From contig NZ_FXTH01000017.1 of the NCBI RefSeq assembly GCF_900182555.1, forward strand, positions 1-64,000: a DNA stretch of 64,000 nt, written 5' to 3'. The notes below the pieces were generated by a model. That model was not told the origin of the DNA and searched no databases. It worked only from the letters and a program-made list of their open reading frames with translations. This document shows positions 14,123-23,082 of this stretch, piece after piece (the first letter of the stretch is position 1; every line of letters starts with the position of its first letter). A program made the translations under genes and the position numbers. Source of the stretch: Fodinibius sediminis (GTDB taxonomy: Bacteria; Bacteroidota; Rhodothermia; Balneolales; Balneolaceae).

Positions 14123-14793
14123 AATATATCTCCTTTTTTAATTTGGGTTCATGAAGTCATCAAGAATGGCTTCATGAAGAACTTACCAGCCGCCACTGAA
14201 CAAATAAATACAATGGATAGAATTTATTAAATTTCTTCCATCTTAATTTGATAGGTTCCCAAAATTGACAATCACCTTCCTTTACACAAATTGTTTTGTC
14301 ATGTGTGATTATGATTATATCCCATAGTTAAAAAAATAAATGAAAGGGCTGAATGATAATCTATTAAAGTTTTTGGACTCATAGCAACGCATGAATCCAG
14401 CCGCATCCATTTTAAGATCAACAGCTACCTCTGTATTTTAACATCGCTGAACCTATTACGGTGCCGGCCCAGAGAGTGTATGTTTAGACATTTTAGTGCC
14501 GGCAAGGAAAGTAAGAACATGACTGAAATCGTATCACCGGGGGGTGTCCCGGCCGCGTATAGCCATCAGGCAATCCCGCGAGTGAAGCCTGACACCCCGG
14601 ATCCAGCTCCGTTGCTCTGCCACCGAAGCCTCCCCCCCTTCCGATTCTTGCTTTGGCGGAACACCTGCTGCCGTTATATTATATTACCCTACTGGAATCT
14701 ACGCTGTACCTACCCGGGCCAGATCATTTCCGGGTTCTAAACCCATGAGGCTGCTGAAACCGTTATCATTTCCAAAATAAAGATGTTCATCCC
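14123..14793. other. Divergent gap upstream of the peptide operon
   Basis: The left part (14123-14350) is AT-rich and should hold the peptide-operon promoter, reading leftward. It includes the paired TTCATGAA boxes at 14148-14178. The right part has no convincing gene; CTGCTGCCGTTATATTATAT near 14665 resembles the worn cassette cores elsewhere. Confidence 0.5.
14148..14178 (-). promoter_or_regulatory. Paired TTCATGAA palindromes upstream of the peptide operon
   Basis: TTCATGAA, itself a perfect palindrome, occurs at 14148-14155 and 14171-14178, 23 bases apart. Extended by one base each, they become inverted arms TTCATGAAG/CTTCATGAA around a 13-base loop. They lie 26-56 bases before the first peptide's start, so they could be a two-site operator or a 5' leader hairpin. 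Confidence 0.45.
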
Positions 14794-15357
14794 ATGACAT
14801 TTAACAAACCCGCTTTCTCTGTACTTCACTGCATCGCCTTTTTTATGATATCGAGCCTCACGGCGACCGTTTATGGTCAGCACAGCATGCATAAAAACAA
14901 CAGTCCGCTGACCAGGGCCGGCAATGATATATTCGGCACCATTCAGGAAGTTGTCCAAAAGCTGGAAGCAGATCCCAATACCGACTGGTCGCAGGTTGAT
15001 TTGGAAGCTTTGCGCCAGCACCTGCTTGACATGAAAGCATTTACCGAAGAGGTACAGGTACTGTCAAAAGACGAGATTGACAAGGGAACTGAAATTATGG
15101 TCCGTCCCGGGTCGGAGCGGGCTGCCCGAGCGCTTCAAAACGTACTGCGCAGGCACCCGGCCATGATCAAAAAAGAACAGGGGTGGACCATGAAGGCCGA
15201 ACGGAATAAAGACCGCTGGATTATCAGCTGTACAACCAGCAACGAGGCTGAAGTTGAGAAAATCCGTGCGCTGGGATACATAGGGTTGCTGGCAAAGGGT
15301 AGCCACCACCCGCTTCATCACTGGATGATTGCAACCGGACAGATAAAGATGAAATAG
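14794..15357 (+). CDS. Secreted protein of unknown function
   Basis: This 187-residue protein has an N-terminal signal segment (FSVLHCIAFFMISSLTATVYGQ), then a helical part with TRAGNDIFGTIQEVVQKLEA and TDWSQVDLEALRQHLLDMKA, and an alpha/beta C-terminal half (GWTMKAERNKDRWIISCTTS, RALGYIGLLAKGSHH, HWMIATGQ). Similar small proteins with the DWSxVDLExLRxHLxDM pattern are widespread in Gram-negative genomes without known function. A conserved histidine cluster near the end (GSHHPLHHW) could bind metal. It should be periplasmic. Confidence 0.7.
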   Translation: MTFNKPAFSVLHCIAFFMISSLTATVYGQHSMHKNNSPLTRAGNDIFGTIQEVVQKLEADPNTDWSQVDLEALRQHLLDMKAFTEEVQVLSKDEIDKGTEIMVRPGSERAARALQNVLRRHPAMIKKEQGWTMKAERNKDRWIISCTTSNEAEVEKIRALGYIGLLAKGSHHPLHHWMIATGQIKMK

Positions 15358-15486
15358 AGCTTCAGACACTTTTAAACGGCTCGAACCGTTTATCCTTTGC
15401 GGTATCTTGTTTTATGATTACACTTTGACCTGCACCTATTTCACCGCCGTTCAGGCACATGACTATTAAAGAATTCTCTGAGACCG

Positions 15487-15837
15487 ATGATAAATCGCGC
15501 AGCCCTGATCCTTAGATATAAAGCGCCTGCTGTACGCTGGATTAACGAAGTGGACCCCATGGATAATCCCCTCCAGATTACCAGCGAAGACATTAATAGT
15601 GAACGTACCATTTACCTGATTTCCGAAGAGGATGGTGATAATAATCAATCCCTGGAATACTGGATCAAAAGGAACTTTAGAAATTTATTCGAATCTGAAC
15701 TCGAAGGCTGGTATACCGATCCCGGCCTCTGGCCGCGTCCACTAACGTTACGATTATTCAGGGAGTGGTTTGAAGTTGAATGCCATACCGTGTTAATTGA
15801 CACGGTCGGGGGAACAATATATGACGACGGTATATAG
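15487..15837 (+). CDS. Conserved hypothetical protein (116 aa)
   Basis: This cytoplasmic 116-residue protein begins MINRAALILRYKAPAVRWIN and contains ERTIYLISEE, a central LEYWIKRNFRNLFESELEGW, and LWPRPLTLRLFREWFEVECH near the C-terminus. The pattern NRA..I.R...P...W followed by YLI, FE.EL.GW and F.EWF.VE.HS/T is one I associate with a common but uncharacterised bacterial family. No catalytic residues are evident. It is a single gene with no operon partner. Confidence 0.7.
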   Translation: MINRAALILRYKAPAVRWINEVDPMDNPLQITSEDINSERTIYLISEEDGDNNQSLEYWIKRNFRNLFESELEGWYTDPGLWPRPLTLRLFREWFEVECHTVLIDTVGGTIYDDGI

Positions 15838-16249
15838 CAGGTCCAGCCTCCCCAATTCCGGAGCGTTTACTTCATCAACCCGACCAACTGCTAATTCCCT
15901 ATTAAAAAGAAAGACAACCCGCGCCCTGCTAACCGGCCCCGCTCCCCCTGGTGCAATAGCCATATGATCGCTACTCCCTCCTCCTCCCTTTTGATCTTCC
16001 TGAAAGGATGGTTTAAGCCTCCTGTATCACCCTTTGGGACCTCACCAAAGGCCGGGTTAAGCCCCTTAAAAGGCCCTTTTAAGCCCCTCCAAAGGCTGTG
16101 ACAGGCGCTATTGTCTGGCAAAGGCTTCCGTATTTCCACGATGCGTGTCCACCGGACCTGCCTTGACAATACCGAATGAGTAAGCTAACATTCATCCCCT
16201 GTCGCAAATACGGGCGGCCGTTAATCCAACAGCAAAATTATCCATCATC
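15838..16249. other. Gap without gene; contains a palindrome
   Basis: No gene is supported. CTTAAAAGG-c-CCTTTTAAG at 16065-16083 is a near-perfect palindrome within a run of repeated TTAAGCCCC units. GGGCGGCCGTTAATCC just before 16250 resembles the cassette-core relics upstream of other genes here. Confidence 0.5.
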
Positions 16250-16882
16250 ATGAAGACCATCCTTTTTCCGGCTCTTTTATTTCTATTGCTTATTTCATCA
16301 ACGGCCTCCGGTCAAGATGACACCTATGGAATCAAGGCCGGCGTTCAGTCGGCCGGTGCCCATACCGATCCCGCTACTTCCGGCAGGGTGGCCGGATTTG
16401 GAATCTACGGCTTTGCTGAGCTCTCTGTTGCTAAAGGACTCTTCTCCACCTTCGACCTGGGGTATACGCAGCGGGGCTTTACCAATTCCCAGGAGGAAAC
16501 CAACGCTTCCGGGGAACGTGTTCAAACGGTTGAAGCTACCACGCGACTGTCCTACCTGTCGTTCACGGGCCTTCTAAACACCACTCTTTCAGCATCCGGT
16601 CCTTTCTATATCGGGGCGGGTCCACGGTTCGACTATCTCATCGATACCTCGCCCGGAAAATATGAATTCACATCGGCATCTGTCGAGGATCATACTGCAG
16701 AGGCACTCAAGAATGTGGTGGTGGGCGGTTCCGTGGTTGCCGGTATCAAGAATCTGGAGATAAGCCACGCGGCCTTCAGGGTGGAAGTAAAATATGAAAT
16801 AGATATCTCCGATTCGTTTGGCAGTTCTCCTTTTACCTACCGGAATAATGCCCTCATGCTGGTACTGGGCGTTACCCTTTAG
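16250..16882 (+). CDS. Outer-membrane beta-barrel protein (PorT-like)
   Basis: This 210-residue protein has a signal peptide (MKTILFPALLFLLLISSTAS, then GQ) and alternating amphipathic strands: YGIKAGVQSAGA, GIYGFAELSVAKG, FSTFDLGYTQRGF, TTRLSYLSFTGLLNTTL, FYIGAGPRFDYLID, and a terminal NALMLVLGVTL ending in a barrel-like strand. It fits the eight-stranded PorT/OmpW-like outer-membrane barrels common in Bacteroidota. Its cargo or role is unknown. It stands alone. Confidence 0.8.
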   Translation: MKTILFPALLFLLLISSTASGQDDTYGIKAGVQSAGAHTDPATSGRVAGFGIYGFAELSVAKGLFSTFDLGYTQRGFTNSQEETNASGERVQTVEATTRLSYLSFTGLLNTTLSASGPFYIGAGPRFDYLIDTSPGKYEFTSASVEDHTAEALKNVVVGGSVVAGIKNLEISHAAFRVEVKYEIDISDSFGSSPFTYRNNALMLVLGVTL

Positions 16883-17491
16883 TCCTGGGGAAGCAGGCCC
16901 CACGCCTCCACAGGATTCCGTAATGCGTAGGGATCCACTTGCTGCAGTCCCCGGCTGCTACCGCGTGGCTGTCTTCGAGCAAGCGATGCTGTACGATCAG
17001 CCCCTCTTCCACCCTGATCTGGATGCAAAAGAGCAAAGCAACCATGTTTCCCGTCCGGAGCATCCGGGTGTAAACGAACCAGTCACAACGGAATAAAGAC
17101 ACCTGCCAATCGCAGTGCCGCTACTGATGTGGCTGCAGCACAGATTTTTTTGTCCAATTTCTCCACTTACAATCATTATAGGGATGAAAGGATCACACAG
17201 GACCCGTCAAGAAGCGCAGCCGCAGAAATGACATCAATAGAACCAGAAACAGAATCATCTATTGGGCTTGCACGCCCCGGGCTGCACGGGGCATGCGGTC
17301 CACTGGGATAGATCAACTTTTTAAAATGAACAAAGGGATAGATTTTATCATGTAATTGGGCTATCCTGTCTATAGCATCATACCAGCAGGCGTACCATAT
17401 CCCCGCCGCTGCGGACGGCACCGGCGGTGATATCTGCTGTACCTGGGAGATACGACCAAACATCAGATCCGTTAATCAAAAAAAAGACACG
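16883..17491. other. Gene-free gap
   Basis: Open frames here lack start signals and recognisable patterns. TGTCCAATTT...TCATTATA at 17151-17186 matches 11299-11334 at 26 of 36 positions. GATATCTGCTGTACCTGGGA and GATCCGTTAATC near 17430-17475 resemble parts of the intergenic repeats at 5654 and 6963. Confidence 0.5.
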
Positions 17492-18067
17492 ATGAATCCC
17501 AACGTTGACAAATTTTTGAACAGGGCCGACCGGTGGTCGGAAGAGATGAAACAGCTGAGGCTCATCAGTCTAGACTGCGGACTCACTGAATCATTGAAAT
17601 GGGGCAAACCCTGCTACTCTTTCCAGGAAAGCAACATCCTTATCATACAGCCATTCAAAACATCCTGTGCGCTCATGTTTTTCAAGGGTGTTTTACTCGA
17701 TGATCCCCATGATGTCCTGGAGAAACCCGGGGAGCATTCGAGGGTGGCACGCCGGATTCCCTTCACCAGCCGCCGGGAGATCGTAGAGATGGAGCCTATC
17801 CTGACCTCCTATATCAGGCAAGCCGTTGAAGTGGAAAAGAGCGGCCTGGAGGTGGATTTGGAGGAGAGGGAAGAACCCATTCCCAAAGAATTCCAGGCAA
17901 AAATGGATGAGAATCCTGCCCTGAAAACAGCCTTTGAGGCCTTGACGCCGGGACGGCAACGAGGGTACCTTCTTTATTTTTCCGGAGCCAAGCAATCCAA
18001 AACCCGAAAGCGGAGGGTCGAAAAATACATGGATAACATTCTCAACGGAAAGGGATTGCGGGAATAA
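17492..18067 (+). CDS. YdeI-family protein (DUF1801 plus OmdA-like)
   Basis: This 191-residue protein joins an N-terminal DUF1801-type domain (LTESLKWGKPCYSFQESNIL, ALMFFKGVLLDDP) to a C-terminal Bacteriocin-protection/OmdA-like domain (IPKEFQAKMDENPALKTAFE, then LTPGRQRGYLLYFSGAKQSK and TRKRRVEKYMDNILNGKG). That is the standard YdeI arrangement. YdeI proteins have been linked to resistance against antimicrobial peptides in enteric bacteria; whether that holds here is unknown, though a bacteriocin-like operon lies 3.4 kb away. Confidence 0.88.
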   Translation: MNPNVDKFLNRADRWSEEMKQLRLISLDCGLTESLKWGKPCYSFQESNILIIQPFKTSCALMFFKGVLLDDPHDVLEKPGEHSRVARRIPFTSRREIVEMEPILTSYIRQAVEVEKSGLEVDLEEREEPIPKEFQAKMDENPALKTAFEALTPGRQRGYLLYFSGAKQSKTRKRRVEKYMDNILNGKGLRE

Positions 18068-18169
18068 GATCACCTGCCCCGGAACCATTGGCATTCCCGT
18101 GGATGGCCATTCACAGCGTCAACCATTCCGGAGTGAAACAAAACCCACAAACATCAAATTAAAATAACA

Positions 18170-18532
18170 ATGAAAGAATTCATGCTATTATTCCGGCAGC
18201 CGAGCTATGACTACAGCGATGTCTCGAAAGAAGAGATGGCAGCACTCTCCAGGAAGTGGCAGGCGTGGTGGCAGGGCATTGAGAAACAGGGCCAGCTGGC
18301 CCGACGCGGTCCTCTTCTGTCGATGGAGGGCAAAGTACTGAAGCCCGGGGGCGTGGTTACCGACGGTCCATTCGTCGAGATTAAGGAAAAACTGGGCAGT
18401 TTCATTGTGGTCAAGGCGGAAAACCTGGAGGAGGCCACCACCCTGGCCCACGGCTGTCCCGCGCTGGAGCAGGGCGGAAGTGTTGAAGTCCGTCCCCTCG
18501 GCAATCCGTGGAGCAAGCCGTCGGCGGGCTGA
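18170..18532 (+). CDS. YCII/DGPF-domain protein
   Basis: This 120-residue protein carries the family motif VTDGPFVEIKEKLGSFIVVK after a YciI-type ferredoxin-like start (MKEFMLLFRQPSYDYSDVSK). DGPF proteins are almost always encoded beside ECF42 sigma factors and are thought to be under their control, with unknown biochemical role. The sigma factor gene follows within 57 bases and they probably form one transcript. Confidence 0.9.
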   Translation: MKEFMLLFRQPSYDYSDVSKEEMAALSRKWQAWWQGIEKQGQLARRGPLLSMEGKVLKPGGVVTDGPFVEIKEKLGSFIVVKAENLEEATTLAHGCPALEQGGSVEVRPLGNPWSKPSAG

Positions 18533-18588
18533 ACCGGATCTCTCCTCCCAGCCGTAAACGCCATTCATCTGATAACCTGTCTCCCCCC

Positions 18589-19845
18589 ATGGAAGCTGAA
18601 CAGCAGACCATACAACAGCTATTTCACCGTGAATTTTCAAAAATGGTTGCCGTCATCAGCCAGCGATACGGACTGTCCAATATTCAGCTTGCTGAAGATG
18701 TGGTAAGTGAGACCTTTCTCAAGGCGGCAGAAAGGTGGGAGGTCGAGGGCCGGCCGGAAAATCCCACGGCCTGGCTCTATGTGGTGGCCAAGCGAAGGGC
18801 CCTGCATCATTTCCGCCGAAAAAAAATCTTCGACCGCAAGGTGTCTCCTGAGCTGCGCCTGCGCCGGCAGGAAGACCGCCAGGGGACGCCGGAGCCTGAT
18901 TTTTCGATGCAGAATATCAGAGACAGCCAGCTGCAGATGCTCTTTGCCGTATGCCATCCCGCCATTGCCAGCGAAGCCCAGATAGGCCTGGCCCTGCGTA
19001 CACTATGCGGTTTTGGCATTGATGAAATAACCGAGGCTTTTTTTTCCAGCAAGGAAACCATCAACAAAAGATTATACCGGGCACGAAAGAAGCTGCGCAC
19101 CGAGAACATCACCATGGAAATGCCGCCGGAAAGTAAAATCCCCGGCCGGCTCGACCGTGTACTGCATATCATCTACCTGCTTTTCAATGAAGGCTACTAC
19201 TCCAAGACCCAGAACCAGACCCTTCGGAAGGATCTGTGCCTCGAGGCTCTGCGGCTGGGCCTGCTCCTGACCGGCCATGAGCAAACGGACCTGCCGAAAA
19301 CCAACGCCCTGGTGGCCCTCATGTGCTTCCACGCCTCACGGTTCGAGGCCCGGCAGGCCGCCAGGGATGCTATCGTGCTTTACGACCGGCAGGATCCGTC
19401 ATTATGGAATAGCGCACTGATAAGACAGGGCATGCGCTTCCTGGAGCATTCGGCCAGCGGCGGTGAGGTAAGCACCTATCACCTGGAGGCCCGCATCGCC
19501 AGCTGGCACTGCATCAGGGACACCGACAGCACGGAGAAGTGGAAGCACATTCTCCAGCTCTATGACCAGCTGCTGAAGATCAACTACTCCCCCACCGTTG
19601 CCATGAACAGGATCTATGCCCTGTACAAAACGAAAGGAGCCCCGGCCGCACTGCCAGAAGCGGAGAAACTGGACCTGAAGGACAATCATTTTTATTTCGC
19701 ACTCCTGGGTGAGCTTCACCGGCACATCGATCCCCGGAAGGCAGGAAACTACTTTCAAAAGGCCCACTCGCTGGCCAACACCCAGCCGGAACGACAGCTG
19801 ATCCAGGCCAAGATCGACGGCCTTTCCCAACCCGGCTCATTTTAG
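18589..19845 (+). CDS. ECF42-type RNA polymerase sigma factor
   Basis: This 418-residue protein has sigma-70 region 2 (FSKMVAVISQRYGLSNIQLA, ENPTAWLYVVAKRRALHHFR) and region 4 (TLCGFGIDEITEAFFSSKET, then INKRLYRARKKL), followed by a long C-terminal extension (DUF6596 and TPR-like: YLLFNEGYYS, NALVALMCFHASRFEARQAA, YTPSTVAMNRIYAL-like segment). The extension replaces an anti-sigma factor as the control element in ECF42 proteins. The ATG at 18589 is chosen because region 2 starts soon after; an in-frame start at 18508 would overlap the DGPF gene. Together with it this is a complete ECF42 module. Confidence 0.88.
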   Translation: MEAEQQTIQQLFHREFSKMVAVISQRYGLSNIQLAEDVVSETFLKAAERWEVEGRPENPTAWLYVVAKRRALHHFRRKKIFDRKVSPELRLRRQEDRQGTPEPDFSMQNIRDSQLQMLFAVCHPAIASEAQIGLALRTLCGFGIDEITEAFFSSKETINKRLYRARKKLRTENITMEMPPESKIPGRLDRVLHIIYLLFNEGYYSKTQNQTLRKDLCLEALRLGLLLTGHEQTDLPKTNALVALMCFHASRFEARQAARDAIVLYDRQDPSLWNSALIRQGMRFLEHSASGGEVSTYHLEARIASWHCIRDTDSTEKWKHILQLYDQLLKINYSPTVAMNRIYALYKTKGAPAALPEAEKLDLKDNHFYFALLGELHRHIDPRKAGNYFQKAHSLANTQPERQLIQAKIDGLSQPGSF

Positions 19846-20148
19846 TGGTATTGCCCGGTTCCAAGACAGTCACGGTCCAGTTTCAGTGGCCGATGCGGGA
19901 CTGCTATCGAGAATACAGTGATCACTCTGCACATCATACCGGGTGGTTCAGAGGGCCGTCCAGGACTACACCGGGCTGCCGTTTTGTTTTGTGGGACGCA
20001 AATGGTAAACTGGAATTAAAAGAAAGAATCGCATGCGTGGCTCCAGGCATAAGCTCCTTTGGCCCAAGCCCATGGGCAGTTTAAAACCGGGATACCGCAT
20101 TTAATAAAACGTTGGCTTTTTCCGTAAACCCCAATGAAATAAATCAGT
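19846..20148. other. Gap without gene
   Basis: No gene, repeat or terminator is clear. GCATTTAATAAAACGTTGGC followed by TTTTTCCGTAAACC before the next gene may be a faint cassette-core relic, but the similarity is weak. Confidence 0.4.
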
Positions 20149-20643
20149 ATGTATACTATTTCCAATTCCCCTTTCGTCGTAGCATTAACTTTTCTTCTCG
20201 CCACCTCCACCCTGGGATGCGCAACTATTTTCAAGGGATCGAGTGCCGACATCAGGGTTAATTCACAGCCCTCGAATGCAACCGTCTATATTAATGAAAT
20301 TGATAAAGGCACTACTCCCCAGACCCTGTCATTGGATCGGGACGAGGATCATATTCTAACCTTTCGAAAAGATGGACACGAGGAGGTTAAAGTCGAAATC
20401 GATAAAAACTTCGATGGGGCCACGACCATACTGGGTAATATTGTTTCCTTTGCGTTAGTCGGCATTGTGGTGGACGTGGCGACCGGAGCCGCTTATTCGC
20501 TGGAACCGGCCGATGTTCAGGCAAATATGGATGAGTTGAAACATTCCGGGCTGATAGAAACGATTCCCGAAAAAGGAAAAAATGAAATTACTGTCATTAT
20601 GCTCACCCAAGAAGAGTGGAAAAAGATGACATCCAAGCGGTAA
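20149..20643 (+). CDS. PEGA-domain lipoprotein
   Basis: This 164-residue protein has a lipoprotein signal (VALTFLLATSTLGCA, lipobox LGCA) and then a PEGA domain: IRVNSQPSNATVYINEIDKG followed by TTPQTLSLDRDEDHILTFRK and DGHEEVKVEI. A hydrophobic Gly/Val stretch (TTILGNIVSFALVGIVVDVA) follows, as in relatives of the PEGA/YcfA-like lipoproteins. PEGA domains are usually surface beta sandwiches that bind sugar or protein. The role is unknown. Confidence 0.82.
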   Translation: MYTISNSPFVVALTFLLATSTLGCATIFKGSSADIRVNSQPSNATVYINEIDKGTTPQTLSLDRDEDHILTFRKDGHEEVKVEIDKNFDGATTILGNIVSFALVGIVVDVATGAAYSLEPADVQANMDELKHSGLIETIPEKGKNEITVIMLTQEEWKKMTSKR

Positions 20644-20735
20644 ACGCAGGCCACAATATCAATATTGATCTGCAGGGATTCTGCCCATCCGGCCCGGCCG
20701 CTCTTCCTCCCGGGCACCGCAGGCAGATAACTTGT

Positions 20736-20800
20736 CTTGCCCGCTTCACTTTTTATAATTAATCTATCACTAAGGGATATTCCGACGTTCCTGTTCTGTC
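20736..20800 (+). repeat. Degenerate attC-like fragment
   Basis: CTTGCCCGCTTCACTTTTTA followed by TAATTAATCTATCACT aligns with the start of the right half at 1195 (CTTGCCCGCC...TTTATTAGTTAACC...TTTCATT). Identity fades after about 40 bases. Confidence 0.35.
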
Positions 20801-20842
20801 TCTGTAACCCAGAATCGGTACACGCAAGATTATTATAGCCTC

Positions 20843-21643
20843 ATGGAGCATCTAAGTCAAAAACAGCTCAGGGAAACAGCAGCAGCTTATGAGGAGCTGC
20901 TCGTGCCTGCTTTGTTTCAAGAATGGGCGGACCGTTTGGCTGGGATGGATCAGATCAAGCCTTCCCACAAGGTGCTTGACGTCGCCTGCGGCACCGGTGT
21001 GCTTGCACGGGCCATTGACAAGCAGTTGCATGATGGCTCGGTAACCGGCCTGGATGTCAACCCGGGCATGTTGACAGTTGCCAGGCAGAGCGCTCCCGGC
21101 ATTGACTGGCAGCAGGGGCGTGCCGAAGAGCTGCCATTTGAGGATCAGAGCTTTGACACGGTCGTCAGCCAATTCGGACTGATGTTATTCGCCTCACCCA
21201 AAAAGGGGCTGGAGGAAATGAGGCGCGTACTCAAAAGCGGGGGACACATGATCACAGCTGTTTTTGACTCCATTCACCAGATCCCTGCCTACGAGGTGAT
21301 GGCTGATTTATTTGCACGCGTAGTGGACCATTCCGTGGGTGAGGCGCTTCGTTATCCTTTTTCAATGGGTGATACTGACAAGCTGTATTCCCTTTTTTTA
21401 GAAGCCGGCTCAAAGAATCCAGAAATCACGACCCAGAAGGCAATGGTCCAGTTCGCAAGTCCCCGGCATATGGTCCTGTCCGATGTCAAAGGATGGTTTC
21501 CCTTTGCTCAAATTCATCTGGACGACCAGGCAATCGAATCAATGGTTCAAGAGGCTGCATCCGTACTTGAACCGTTTCAAACTCTTGACGGCAGCCTCCG
21601 GTTTGAGGTATCCGTACATATTGTCAAGGTATATAAATCCTGA
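20843..21643 (+). CDS. Class I SAM-dependent methyltransferase
   Basis: This 266-residue protein has the SAM fold: motif I VLDVACGTGVLARAI, acidic end of strand 2 GLDVNPGML, motif II-like GRAEELPFEDQSFDTVVSQF and post-motif RVLKSGGHMI. The pattern is that of UbiE/COQ5-like (Methyltransf_11) enzymes; the C-terminal 110 residues resemble small-molecule methyltransferases of that group. The substrate is unknown. It is a single gene followed 190 bases later by another methyltransferase that is not a close copy. Confidence 0.88.
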   Translation: MEHLSQKQLRETAAAYEELLVPALFQEWADRLAGMDQIKPSHKVLDVACGTGVLARAIDKQLHDGSVTGLDVNPGMLTVARQSAPGIDWQQGRAEELPFEDQSFDTVVSQFGLMLFASPKKGLEEMRRVLKSGGHMITAVFDSIHQIPAYEVMADLFARVVDHSVGEALRYPFSMGDTDKLYSLFLEAGSKNPEITTQKAMVQFASPRHMVLSDVKGWFPFAQIHLDDQAIESMVQEAASVLEPFQTLDGSLRFEVSVHIVKVYKS

Positions 21644-21835
21644 TCTTCGCAGGCCGGCGACCATGCCGGAGCAGTTACAAGGCGAAACTGAGGCGCCGGC
21701 CTACCTACCTGAACCAGCACTGAATCACCAGCCAGCCCTGTGCTCGGCCATGGCGGGAATCATTTGCAACCGGGGGGTGTTGTTCGCAACGTTGGATGTC
21801 AAAGAAAACGATCAACCTACAATTATTTAATATTT

Positions 21836-22459
21836 ATGTCTGAATTTGATGAGAAAGCCCAGGACTGGGATACCCCGGAAAGCCAGGAACGTGCAGCGAA
21901 TATTGCAGAAGCTATCCGCTCTCATGTGCCCCTGTCCCCTGCCATGTCTGCCTTTGATTACGGCTGCGGCACTGGCCAGCTCAGCTTTGAACTCCGGGAG
22001 GATATCGGTCCCATCACCCTTGCTGATAATTCGGAGGGTATGCTCGAGGTGCTGCGTGACAAGATAAAGACGGCCTCGGCCGATGACATGACCCCTGTAA
22101 AGCTAAACCTGTCCAACGACCCCCTGCCCGATAAGCACTTTGATTTGATCTATACCATGATGACGCTTCATCACATTCCCGACACCCGGAAGATTCTCGG
22201 CCAGTTTCATGCCCTGCTCAATGACGGCGGCTATGTGTGCGTGGCCGATTTGGATGAGGAGGACGGCTCTTTTCATGGCCACGACGTTGACGATGTCCAT
22301 AGAGGTTTTGACCGTGAAGAGCTGGCAAAACTGGCGGAGGATGCCGGATTTACCGACATCCGCTTTTCAACAGCCTATAATATGGAACATGAAGTGAATG
22401 AGGAAGGAGAAACGAAAATGTTTCCTATTTTTTTGATGGTTGCCCGGAAGGATAGCTAA
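21836..22459 (+). CDS. Class I SAM-dependent methyltransferase
   Basis: This 207-residue protein has motif I FDYGCGTGQLSFEL, TLADNSEGMLEVL, PDKHFDLIYTMMTLHHIPDT and LLNDGGYVCVADLDEEDGSF. The LHHIPD and ADLDEEDGSFH signatures are typical of a small YafE/UbiE-like group whose substrate is unknown. The ATG at 21836 is used because conserved sequence starts there; the frame upstream is intergenic. Confidence 0.87.
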   Translation: MSEFDEKAQDWDTPESQERAANIAEAIRSHVPLSPAMSAFDYGCGTGQLSFELREDIGPITLADNSEGMLEVLRDKIKTASADDMTPVKLNLSNDPLPDKHFDLIYTMMTLHHIPDTRKILGQFHALLNDGGYVCVADLDEEDGSFHGHDVDDVHRGFDREELAKLAEDAGFTDIRFSTAYNMEHEVNEEGETKMFPIFLMVARKDS

Positions 22460-22581
22460 CACCATGGACCCTGCCCGGGCCCGTTCTGTTCCCTTTCGGC
22501 CAAAAGATAACAAATGTATCAGCTAATGGTTGTTTTCCCTCATCGAATATCACTCCCGGAGGCCGGGCTGCGGGGTACCTT

Positions 22582-23082
22582 ATGAATAAAGGGAAAATCC
22601 CTGTTGCCCACGAACACTGGTGGCAAACTTTTGAGGTCGTTGCCGGCATCCCTTTCCTTGCCGCCCTCGGCCTGCAATACCTGGTTCCCCTCGCCCTTCC
22701 CACGGAAGTATTTGCTCCCGTCTTCCTCCCCATTGGCGTTGCTCTTGTTAGTGTGGGCGGAATCCTGATCTTCCTTGCGCGCCGCGAATTTACCAAGCAC
22801 CATCAGCCGACGGATCCAGGATGTCCGACCGGCAAGCTGGTCACTTCAGGCATTTTCTCAGTCTCAAGGCATCCCCTTTACCTCGGCGGCCTCTGCGTTG
22901 TGGCGGGGACCGCGCTGGCCCTTGATATCCCCTGGATGCTGGTGCTCTTGTCCGCGGCGGTTATCGCCTGCCGTTATTTACTCATAACGCCGGAAGAGCG
23001 TTATCTTGCAGCCCAATTCAGTAAAGATTACCAGACGTATGCCGCTTCCGTTCATCGCTGGATTGGCCGGTCGCGATGGTGA
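22582..23082 (+). CDS. Isoprenylcysteine carboxyl methyltransferase-like membrane enzyme
   Basis: This 166-residue protein has four hydrophobic segments and the ICMT/PEMT signature: LVTSGIFSVSRHPLYLGGLC, then a polar TPEERYLAAQFSKDYQTYAA near the C-terminus. RHPxYxG and E-x-x-L-x-x-x-F-x-x-x-Y are the SAM- and substrate-site residues of this superfamily. Bacterial members methylate lipids or unknown small molecules in the inner membrane. The start is the ATG at 22582. Confidence 0.85.
   Translation: MNKGKIPVAHEHWWQTFEVVAGIPFLAALGLQYLVPLALPTEVFAPVFLPIGVALVSVGGILIFLARREFTKHHQPTDPGCPTGKLVTSGIFSVSRHPLYLGGLCVVAGTALALDIPWMLVLLSAAVIACRYLLITPEERYLAAQFSKDYQTYAASVHRWIGRSRW

Noticed and set aside
14480-14740. 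86-codon open frame between the peptide operon and the next gene
   Set aside because: No start signal and a random-looking composition; it overlaps a region with cassette-core relics.
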